Shown: one piece after another, positions 1-6,608 of the stretch
Position numbering within the stretch: the first letter of the stretch is position 1
Layout of the letters: the number at the start of each line of letters is the position of its first letter
Assembly: GCA_964020085.1 (NCBI GenBank)
Contig: OZ026600.1
Coordinates: 30,931,880-30,995,879, forward strand
DNA length: 64,000 nucleotides
Direction: 5' to 3'
Origin: Micromussa lordhowensis
Taxonomy: Eukaryota > Cnidaria > Anthozoa > Scleractinia > Lobophylliidae
Notes under the pieces: model-generated
Seen by the model: the letters and a program-made list of their open reading frames with translations, nothing else
The model's database searches: none
Told to the model about the DNA's origin: nothing
Made by a program: the position numbers and the translations under genes

Positions 1-338
1 TTACCTTAAAAACTGTGTCGAGTTTCCCGTTGGGCTAACAGAAAATGTATTGATTTTACCTCAATCATTTTTTAATTTAATAAAAAAAACATACTGAATC
101 AAATGAATAAAGGCCGGGGGTAAGTTTCTAAAGAAACTGTGGTGAAACTGAACCAAACTTTGTTAATGCGTAGTTAAATGCGTTAATTACGACGCTACTG
201 GAATGGTGCTATGTGTAGGTCCCAAAAGCGGAGCCAGAAAAAAAGCCGGAGGAGGTTGGGCTATTGACTTTTGTAGCTCAGAGCCAACACATATGACCAT
301 AACATCACTGACTGTTTTGTATCACCCCTCTTTTTCAG
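1..338. other. Non-coding stretch, presumed upstream intron of the LPCAT-like gene
   Basis: No exon or recognisable repeat is visible here. The stretch is AT-rich and ends in a pyrimidine-rich tract and CAG (about 321-338) that serves as the splice acceptor of the exon starting at 339. That exon begins inside an EF-hand loop, so at least one coding exon must lie upstream, outside the window. The intron interpretation is inferred from this. Confidence 0.55.
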
Positions 339-437
339 GATGACTCAGGTCACATAAACTTTCGTGAATACCTGATTGGTTTGGCGCTTGTGTCGCAGCC
401 AGCTAACAGTGAAGAGGCCATGCAGTTGGCTTTTCAG
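339..437 (+). CDS. LPCAT: LPCAT1/2-like acyltransferase, internal exon (EF-hand segment)
   Basis: This 99-bp exon starts and ends in phase 0 and encodes 33 residues beginning DDSGHINFREYLIGLAL and ending EEAMQLAFQ. It is bounded by a pyrimidine-rich acceptor ending in CAG (to 338) and a donor CAG|GTTAGA (438). The residues fit the second half of an EF-hand: loop position 3 is the first Asp, position 6 is Gly, position 8 is Ile and position 12 is Glu of FREY, followed by the exiting helix. Loop position 1 must come from an upstream exon. The run INFREYLIGLAL followed by PANSEEAMQLAF closely resembles the Ca2+-binding C-terminal half of LPCAT1/LPCAT2. Those ER and lipid-droplet enzymes reacylate lysophosphatidylcholine, and LPCAT2 also acetylates lyso-PAF. 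The acyltransferase domain is not in the window. Another EF-hand protein is possible, and the paralogue cannot be resolved. Confidence 0.75.
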
Positions 438-556
438 GTTAGAAATTATACAGGCCACTGTCACTAGTTTTTAAGGTCAGGGAAAAGTCCGGGATTTTTA
501 TTCTGAGTCGGGAAAAACTGACGTTTTGAAGAAATGCCAGGGAAAATTGAAATTGT
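438..556 (+). other. 5' part of the intron between the two EF-hand exons
   Basis: This begins with the donor GTTAGA. It contains a G/A-rich stretch with short repeated motifs of the GTCAGGGAAAA type (about 475-545). No coding sequence is visible. The short minus-strand open frame at 439-639 has no recognisable content and I treat it as chance. Confidence 0.5.
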
Positions 557-1363
557 AACAACAACAACCAACAACAACAATCTTTATTCGTACTCGCACA
601 TACTTGCTTGAAACTACAAAAAGTTACACAATTAAACAAAATTATTGAAAATAAAATTGGAGTACTAGCTGCCTAGAATAACCATAAGGGCTAGCGAAGC
701 CAGGCAGCCAGTTAACATCAGCATTAAATAAAATTAGAATAGAGGTCGGCAAGAAGATTGGAGCACAAATGCACACACAAGAAAAAAAGAAGAGGAAAAA
801 CGAAACGGTATTTATATGACATAAAGGAAGTCTAAAATAATAAAAATTATATATGAATGCAAAACATTAATATAGGAGCACAGAGTTTCTACGGCAACTA
901 GTAACAGCTATGTATTAAACTATAAAAGAAGTACTTAGAGAGGTGACAGAAATTAACAAAAGACTAGTTTACAGGTCAATTAAAAATCAAATACAACTGC
1001 TAATAAGAACATCAGTAGCTAATAATCTTTGACTAGATTTTCTAAATTTTCACTCATTGAGTTCCATACTTTGGGGCCCTTGAACTTTAGATTAAATATT
1101 CCATAATTTGTTCTTACTTTAGTTAAAGCATAGGACAAATTCGAAGCACTTCTTGTATTATAGCTACGTTTCTTATTCACACGAGTGAAGAAAGTATCAA
1201 ACACAGATGGTAGACGTCTATTGTGAAATTTATACATAAAGACTGCAATATTAAGAAAGACAAGGTCAGGCAGCTTAACAGTATTTAATATCACTGAAGA
1301 TTCGGGCCACTGTAAACTAAACAATGTTTTTCCTTGATTAACGAAGAAGGAGAATTTAGCCAA
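557..1363 (-). mobile_element. 5'-truncated LINE (non-LTR retrotransposon) 3' fragment, antisense in intron
   Basis: On the minus strand, an open frame at 1019-1363 (114 codons, first codon TTG, stop at 1019-1021) encodes a tail typical of many CR1/L2/Jockey-like reverse transcriptases in invertebrate genomes. Visible motifs are LNIAVFMYKFHNRRLP, then RSYNTRSASNL, then FNLKFKGPKVWNSM. The catalytic YxDD core is absent, so only the C-terminus remains. Downstream on the same strand is an AT-rich 3' UTR of about 440 bp. It ends in AATAAAG followed by a GTT/TTG microsatellite (positions 580 to 557), a common 3' end for such elements. The 5' break is uncertain; similarity is clearest from about 1290 downwards. 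It lies antisense in the intron of the LPCAT-like gene and cannot encode an active element. Confidence 0.72.
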
Positions 1364-1508
1364 AGGTTATCAGTTTTAATAGCAACGACTGCTGGGGGTG
1401 CATGTATACCCCTCTGCTACTACTCCAAAGAACGAAATTAATCAACCAATCTGAATTTGAAGCAACAGATGTAACCAACGGCAAGCGCTGGAAAACGCGA
1501 ATGAAAAT
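1364..1508. other. Intronic spacer between LINE fragment and MITE-like element
   Basis: No coding content or clear repeat structure is visible. It could hold a degraded upstream part of the LINE fragment, but I see no reverse-transcriptase motif in it. Confidence 0.4.
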
Positions 1509-1798
1509 CAAATGGGTTTGGTTTTCCATTCAACCAAAAAATGCCCCAACGTTCGAAAACGGGGGTAGATAGTACGAAACGTTTCCTCAATTTCCGAAGT
1601 GCGAATCATGCAACCGAAAATTCCGGACAATCTTCGCGAAAAATCAGATGGGATGGAAATTCCCGGTAAAAAATGTTGGATATACCTCACGAGGTTGTCC
1701 TCTTTTCCGGAAATGTCATACATTACTGTTCCATTCGCCACTGTAAATTTCCGGCAATCCAAACCGGAATGTTTTTTGTCGAATGGAAAGCGCCCTTG
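1509..1798. mobile_element. MITE-like non-autonomous DNA element with imperfect terminal inverted repeats
   Basis: The left end at 1522-1541 reads TTTTCCATTCAACCAAAAAA. The right end, reverse-complemented from 1791 to 1772, reads GCTTTCCATTCGACAAAAAA. They therefore share an inverted TTTCCATTC-[A/G]AC-(C)-AAAAAA core with a one-base indel. Outside it, both ends carry a CAA..GGG motif (1509-1516, and 1798-1793 reversed), which suggests the element spans about 290 bp. The interior has no transposase-like frame. The short open frames on both strands (1508-1762 minus, 1599-1802 plus) match nothing I recognise. I found no convincing target-site duplication, so the exact ends are tentative. It stops about 28 bp before the next exon, so it lies close to that exon's branch-point and acceptor region. 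Confidence 0.55.
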
Positions 1799-1826
1799 GT
1801 AACACGTGTGCTTGATTCTTTTGAAG

Positions 1827-1971
1827 GCTTTTGATATGAACTGTGATGGAAGAGTTGATGAATCTGAGCTGCGTCACATTCTCCAGAGTGCATACCCGGC
1901 CATTACGGACCTGAATATCAACTGTTTGTTTAATCAAGTGGACGTGAATCGCAGAGGATCTGTTACGTATG
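1827..1971 (+). CDS. LPCAT: LPCAT1/2-like acyltransferase, next EF-hand exon
   Basis: This 145-bp exon (48 codons plus 1 nt) continues in frame from the exon ending at 437. The acceptor is TTCTTTTGAAG (to 1826) and the donor is G|GTGAGTG (1972), so the next exon must begin with two bases completing the codon. It encodes AFDMNCDGRVDESELRHIL, a canonical 12-residue EF-hand loop with Asp1, Asn3, Asp5, Gly6, Val8 and Glu12. A second, weaker loop, DVNRRGSVTY, is cut by the exon end. The joined order (FREYLIGLAL, PAN-EE, LAFQ-AFD, DG.V.E.EL..IL, then a degenerate loop ending VTY) parallels vertebrate LPCAT2, where the region binds Ca2+. The intact loop here suggests Ca2+ binding, which is an inference. 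The next exon was not found in 1972-6344. Confidence 0.75.
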
Positions 1972-2229
1972 GTGAGTGAACGGACGTTTCTTAACTTACA
2001 ATGTAGCTCAGCTGGAAATGAGTCCAGTCCGCGTAATTGTAAAAGTTTACACTGGATGATGAAAAGTTCGGACACAAATTTGTTGGGATAATCCAGTTTG
2101 GATGGCGTAGAACTCTTTTTATTTCCATCTCCAGGACGTAGTGTCACATGAAACGAGACAAAACAAAATTTTCAAAAATTCAGACGTAAAAAAATTTGAA
2201 ACTTGAGTCAGTACATAAAATAGTAACAA
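1972..2229. other. Intronic or intergenic stretch without recognisable features
   Basis: This starts with a consensus splice donor GTGAGT. A minus-strand open frame (1716-2147) runs across the exon and into this stretch; it is an antisense shadow of the EF-hand exon plus the MITE-like element. Nothing else is supported. Confidence 0.45.
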
Positions 2230-2445
2230 TGGAAGGAGGAACTCGTTGGAGTGGCCGTATAAACGGGGTAAAATTAGAAAGGATTATACAGGTTGGGATG
2301 TCAGAATGTGGGCCTTGGCCGTGTTAACGGGCTGGCGCAGTAACGGGGTTGCCCTATAAGAAGGTGTATGGACGTTTCGCCAGGACAAAAAAGTGGCCAA
2401 AATAACGAGGTGACAGTAAGGCAGAGTTCTACTGTATTTTATTTT
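2230..2445. repeat. Degenerate interspersed repeat with GTGGCCGTATAAACGGGGT-type motifs
   Basis: The stretch holds several diverged versions of one motif: GTGGCCGTATAAACGGGGT near 2252, GGCCGTGTTAACGGGCTGG near 2316, CAGTAACGGGGTTG near 2338, and GTGGCCAAAATAACGAGGTG near 2392. It ends AGAGTTCTACTGTA. I recall similar motifs as common interspersed repeats in anthozoan genomes, but this is from memory. No coding capacity. Confidence 0.4.
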
Positions 2446-2513
2446 GACCGTCCAGGGCACATTTTTGAGGAAGGCTATTCTTCAATTTTTTCTTTCTGCG
2501 GGGTAGGTTATTA

Positions 2514-2550
2514 GCGGAGCTCCGGCGGCCGAAGGCCGCCAAGCGGAGCC
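2514..2550. repeat. GC-rich hairpin flanked by short direct repeats
   Basis: GGCGGCC (2524-2530) and GGCCGCC (2534-2540) form a perfect 7-bp stem around a GAA loop. It is bracketed by the direct repeats GCGGAGC (2514-2520) and GCGGAGC (2543-2549). It sits just upstream of the duplicated 690-bp unit. It resembles a short mobile or palindromic repeat; no function can be assigned. Confidence 0.55.
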
Positions 2551-2558
2551 CCATACCC

Positions 2559-3248
2559 ATATTAGGAAACTGAAGGGAACCCATGAACTGATTTTCTCAT
2601 GTTTATCATGGCTAGCGGTATTGCTCGTGGGCGCGTACGCACGACGACGACGACGACGACGGCGACGGTGGTGGAGTCGCGCAACATGGCGGCCACAATT
2701 GACACGTAAACCAAAACGAGGCTTCAGTTTTCGCGGGCTTTCCTTGTAGGTTGACAGAGCACATGTACCCTTGGTTTAAAGCGTCCTTTGGACATCCATG
2801 TTGCAGTCAATTGACACCTGTCAAAACAAGGAATCCGGTGACCAGTATCACGTGACCATATCGCGGGCTCAAGTTCAGGGCTCATCGAGGTCACGTGTTT
2901 TTTTAAAGTTGACCGCTGCCCAAGTGCTGCTTTTTTCGATTAGATCGCGGGCTCATGTCAGGATTAACTTGCTGTAAACAGCGTAGGATTGGTAGGAAGC
3001 CGGTTAACGCTAACCCAGGATTAAAATTTAACCGAATTATAACCTTTTCTTTTGTACAAAGTTTTTTCACTGCTTTTGTTTTGCGTATTTTGCTTTCATT
3101 AAAATTCAAAACACAAAAACAATATACAGAAAATCTCACCGCAAAGTTACAAAACTCAAATCAAAATTCTACTTTATCCTCGGCTAGTTTGATCGGGCTC
3201 TGAACAACCCGGCCCAGGAGCTACGCTTTTAGGCTGGCCTAAATCTAT
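2559..3248. repeat. 690-bp direct tandem duplication, copy 1
   Basis: This copy begins ATATTAGGAAACTGAAGGG and ends GGCTGGCCTAAATCTAT. An identical-length copy follows immediately with no spacer. It contains an (ACG)7 microsatellite (2641-2661) and a segment with the motif CCGGTTAACGCTAACCCAGG (about 3000-3019), which I recall as widespread in coral and anemone genomes. Open frames of about 80 codons exist on both strands (2955-3203 plus, 2903-3139 minus), but they overlap on opposite strands, match nothing I know and carry no start or splice context, so I do not call them genes. The unit may itself be an interspersed element that was duplicated. Confidence 0.85.
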
Positions 3249-3938
3249 ATATTAGGAAACTGAAGGGAACCCATGAACTGATTTTCTCATGTGTATCATG
3301 GCTAGCGGTATTGCTCGTGGGCGCGTACGCACGACGACGACGACGACGACGGCGACGGTGGTGGAGTCGCGCAACATGACGGCCACAATTGACACGTAAA
3401 CCAAAACGAGGCTTCAGTTTTCGCGGGCTTTCCTTGTAGGTTAACAGAGCACATGTACCCTTGGTTTAAAGCGTCCTTTGGACATCCATGTTGCAGTCAA
3501 TTGACACCTGTCAAAACAAGGAATCCGCTGACAAGTATCACGTGACCATATCGCGGGCTCAAGTTCAGGGCTCATCGAGGTCACGTGTTTTTTTAAAGTT
3601 GACCGCTGCCCAAGTGCTGCTTTTTTCGATCAGATCGCGGGCTCATGTCAGGATTAACTTGCTGTAAACAGCGTAGGGTTGGTAGGAAGCCGGTTAACGC
3701 TAACCCAGGATTAAAATTTAACCGAATTATAACCTTTTCTTTTGTACAAAGTTTTTTCACTGCTTTTGTTTTGCGTATTTTGCTTTCATTAAAATTCAAA
3801 ACACAAAAACAATATACAGAAAATCTCACCGCAAAGTTACAAAACTCAAATCAAAATTCTACTTTATCCTCGGCTAGTTTGATCGAGCTCTGAACAACCC
3901 GGCCCAGGAGCTACGCTTTTAGGCTGGCCTAAATCTAT
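3249..3938. repeat. 690-bp direct tandem duplication, copy 2
   Basis: This is the second copy, offset by exactly 690 bp throughout, with no indels seen. By-eye comparison finds eight substitutions: 2603/3293, 2689/3379, 2753/3443, 2838/3528, 2843/3533, 2941/3631, 2988/3678 and 3196/3886. That is about 98.8% identity. The unit's first six bases (ATATTA) recur at 3939-3944 right after the copy, so the junctions look like those of unequal exchange or of insertions sharing a target. The (ACG)7 tract is preserved at 3331-3351. Confidence 0.85.
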
Positions 3939-3944
3939 ATATTA

Positions 3945-5362
3945 TAACTAGTTTACGTACTGAAAGCAAAATGTGCTACATACTCACATCTTTCTTTCCA
4001 CTCCATGCCTGTTATCATTAACGTGTTTTAAGCTGGCCAAAAAAGTTTATTTATTCATCTGATTCTAAGAAGTACGAGTGTATGTTAAATCAATTTTGGT
4101 TGACATTCTTGAAGCACAACAATGGTAAGTGAATTCACTTTGTTTTACGATTGGCGTGGATAGGCTTTTGACAAAGCATGGTCAGAAGTCAAATCAACGG
4201 CCAAGTTTTAACCAGATAAAAACATTTTGGTCAACATAGACAAGACCATTGGTCATTTTTCACCTAGAAATGCCCGTTGTATGTAAACTTTTCTTCATGC
4301 TACCCCTAGGCCTTGCAGTATTAAACAAGTTCTTTCCTCGGTCTCTTTCTTTTCTGGTCCCTGCCAGTTAATTATTTTTTCAGAAAACAGGAACGGTGAA
4401 ATTTAGCAATGAAGTCAGCATCAAACTACAATGCAGCGCCCGTTTCAAAACGTACAGTCCAGTAAGACAAATTCCGTCAGATTTTTTGCATTTCTTTGTA
4501 AAAAGGAATACGCGCTAGTTATGTAACTTAAAGGTATTCATCATACAAATTGTATTTATTTCACTGGTTATATATATTTTTGCGAAACGCTTTTATAGCT
4601 TGTAAAGCCTTCTTAGTATTTCTTCATATTTATTAACCATTGTAAAGTATATCGGCGTCTAAGCTATGCAGTGGGAGTTTTAAAGGGGCTACGTGACGGA
4701 GTGCGCAGCCTACCGCTAAAAACATTTAACCCTGTTTAAAATTGCCGCTTGTAAATCCGTTCCAGTCTTTCCCGGTGTACGTCTTCCTTAGTCATTTTTG
4801 TCTTTTTTGTCAACTATTTGATGTGTTTTTTACCTTGGTCATCTGATATCTTGATGTTTCCTTCGCATCTAAACGTGTTACTGTTTATCATTTTAAGTCA
4901 ACCAGTGGCACTTGGCGTAGTTGCTCCAAGCATTTTAAAAGTGTTGTAGTATTCATTAAAACGCTTACTTTTACTTAAGCAAATAACTGATATGATTTTT
5001 CTTGTTTAATTAAACGGCTGTTTTGGCGATTGGTCCTTTTTTAATCCTGTGGTCTTCATTTCGTTGATTATCAACTTGAGAAAGTCAAGTAAACGAGGCC
5101 CTATCAGGGATTTTCGGGATACAGGATATTTAGGTAAAACGTTAACGGGACACAGGATGTTTTTCTGGGGGGATTATTGGGTTTTTTGGGATATTTAGAT
5201 TACATAGAACGGGATCAAGTAAGAAAATCGTTGATTTTTTCAATTGGAATTAGCATATTTATGCCATGCCATGAGATAGTCAGACCTCAATGGGATCTCA
5301 TTAACCACCGTAAGGGAATTTAAAAAAGATGAGGAGGTCTTGAGCGTTCTCCCGTTTTCGAG
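3945..5362. other. AT-rich non-coding stretch
   Basis: No exon, RNA gene or clear transposon is visible. A pyrimidine tract ending in CAG at 4381-4383 looks like a splice acceptor. However, reading on from it in the phase required by the upstream donor gives a stop codon within about ten codons and no LPCAT-like residues. Around 5105-5215 there are G-rich short repeats of the type GGGATA/CAGGATATTTAG, probably part of a degenerate interspersed repeat. The minus-strand open frame at 5240-5446 crosses the C run and is not credible as coding. Confidence 0.45.
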
Positions 5363-5375
5363 CCCCCCCCCCCCC
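5363..5375. repeat. Homopolymer tract, 13 consecutive C
   Basis: An uninterrupted run of cytosines follows CGAG and precedes TCAAAATAC. It could form a G-quadruplex or i-motif and is prone to length error in sequencing, so the true length may differ. Confidence 0.9.
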
Positions 5376-5563
5376 TCAAAATACATATGAAAGGCCACGG
5401 GCAAGAACGTGCCCTTGATTTTTCGGCTATTTTTGAATGTGCTCAAATATAGCTTAATTTCGCCATGGGGTTTCGTTTCACCTGAGAAACATTGCTCTGA
5501 AGTTTTTTTCGCAGGGTTTCTCTTCGTTTTCGAGAAATAACGTTTGCAAACAAGGCGCGCAGG

Positions 5564-5633
5564 TTGCCTTAAGGAGTTTATTTGTTTAGGAGTTCAGCTT
5601 GTCTTAAGGTGTTTATTTGTTGAACAGGAAACA
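5564..5633. repeat. 35-bp imperfect tandem repeat, two copies
   Basis: TTGCCTTAAGGAGTTTATTT starts at 5564 and TTGTCTTAAGGTGTTTATTT at 5599, an offset of 35 bp. The first 22-25 bases of each copy match with about three differences, after which the copies diverge. The plus-strand open frame 5544-5735 runs through the repeat and has no recognisable protein content. Confidence 0.6.
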
Positions 5634-6344
5634 GGCAGACTGTTTATAGTGTATGAAGTCAAAATCAAATTTAGAGCGAAAGTCTGGGAACAGGTTGTAT
5701 ACGTCGCTTATTGTGACGTGAAACACAACACGTGAATCGATCGAGCGTCAAACGAAATACCATCGAAGAAAAAAGAGATGTGATGCATTAGAGCTCTGTC
5801 AAGTGATATCTACAGCATTGTTTTAAAGTACCTTGTATAGTTGCTGCCTGGTGGTTGAGAGGCATCATAAAGCCTTGATAAACCCGTAAGTCATCAACAC
5901 GTTTTAAAGAAGCAAAATGTGTTCTGTAACTTCGAACGTAGCTGCCGATGAAATCGAGTTATCGGCGTTTGAAGTCAGGTCGATCCAGGCAGCAAAGTCC
6001 AAGAGCAGTTCTTGCCCAAGAAAAAAACCCTCTCGTGAGTTGTGGCCCATTTGCCAAGTGTTGCTAGCGTCAAAGTTTGGAAAGCGAGAACTGCTTTTAG
6101 ACTTGTAAAATTTCTGTTATATCCAAGCGCCATGTTTCCCGCACACGAGGTGTAAATACCCTTCCCGGCATGCATTGTGATCAAGTTCTGCAGACGTTTT
6201 TCAAACTGGGAACTAGTTAGTAGATTGATTTTCCTTTTTCATTTAAACATAATAATGGCCAACAAGTAGCGATCGATCGATTGTAGCATAGATCTGTGAT
6301 CCAGGTTGCGTTGATTTTAATTCAAATCGGCATGATTAAATGAT
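5634..6344. other. Non-coding stretch up to the satellite boundary
   Basis: Two overlapping opposite-strand open frames occur here (5917-6108 plus, 63 codons; 5975-6184 minus, 69 codons). Neither has a recognisable domain, splice context or codon pattern that would make it a gene. No LPCAT-like continuation was found. The last bases before the array are AT-rich, and the flank shows no similarity to the 219-bp monomer. Confidence 0.45.
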
Positions 6345-6424
6345 AAATGTTCTCCTATGTTTGCACTTCAAGTGCATTCTAATTAGGGGTTGATGCGATT
6401 TGCGCCAGGGTGTTTTTGAAGCCC

Positions 6425-6500
6425 CCATAGTCGGCCTACTTTTTTGGGCATTTTGCCTTGGTCCCCCCTTGGCAAAATCTCAGAAAATGGCCGATTTAGG
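6425..6500 (+). other. Stem-loop I of the satellite monomer (microRNA-precursor-like fold)
   Basis: Hand pairing from the outside in: 6425-6426 with 6499-6500; 6429-6430 with 6495-6496 across a 2x2 mismatch; TCGGCC 6431-6436 with GGCCGA 6489-6494; a 3x1 internal loop; T6 6440-6445 with AGAAAA 6482-6487 (one wobble); GGG 6446-6448 with CTC 6479-6481 (one wobble); a bulged C at 6449; and ATTTTGCC 6450-6457 with GGCAAAAT 6471-6478. The terminal loop is TTGGTCCCCCCTT (6458-6470). That gives about 27 pairs, three of them G-U, in 76 nt. The fold recurs in nearly every monomer. Expression and processing are unknown; this is structure only. Confidence 0.6.
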
Positions 6501-6513
6501 TCTCCTTGCCAAA

Positions 6514-6565
6514 TTTGTCAGAACTCGGCTCTACGGACACTTATGGAGCCGCAGTTTGCAGCAAA
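6514..6565 (+). other. Stem-loop II of the satellite monomer
   Basis: TTTG 6514-6517 pairs with CAAA 6562-6565, then a 3x4 internal loop. GAACT 6521-6525 pairs with AGTTT 6553-6557 (one wobble), followed by a bulged C at 6552. CGGCTC 6526-6531 pairs with GAGCCG 6546-6551, closing a 14-nt loop. That is about 15 pairs. Many monomers in the right part of the array carry CGCCTC instead of CGGCTC without a compensating change, which weakens the inner stem there and argues against strong selection on this fold. Confidence 0.5.
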
Positions 6566-6570
6566 ATGTT

Positions 6571-6608
6571 CTCCTATGTTTGCACTTCAAGTGCATTCTA
6601 ATTAGGGG
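6571..6608 (+). other. Palindrome and stem III of the satellite monomer
   Basis: TGCACTT (6581-6587) and AAGTGCA (6589-6595) form a perfect 7-bp inverted repeat around a single central base (6588). An outer arm CTCCTA (6571-6576) can pair with TAGGGG (6603-6608) with one wobble. As RNA the innermost pairs must open; as DNA it is a dyad-symmetric site, the shape often bound by dimeric proteins. At least a dozen monomers differ at the central base only. Confidence 0.6.

Noticed and set aside
1716..2147. Minus-strand 143-codon open frame
   Set aside because: It runs antisense across the well-supported EF-hand exon and the MITE-like element, so it is a shadow frame.
2903..3203. Overlapping 78- and 82-codon frames on opposite strands (also at 3593-3893)
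   Set aside because: They lie inside the duplicated repeat unit, overlap antisense and match no domain I know. Their similarity between copies follows from the 690-bp duplication.
4374..4440. Possible next LPCAT exon after the pyrimidine-rich acceptor at 4383
   Set aside because: In the phase required by the donor at 1972, translation hits a stop within about ten codons and shows no EF-hand or LPCAT-like residues.
5105..5215. G-rich segment as a G-quadruplex regulatory element
   Set aside because: The G runs are mostly of three and irregularly spaced within what looks like a degenerate interspersed repeat. There is no supporting gene context.
5917..6184. 63- and 69-codon open frames before the array
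   Set aside because: They are short, overlap on opposite strands, and have no domain, splice or promoter context.
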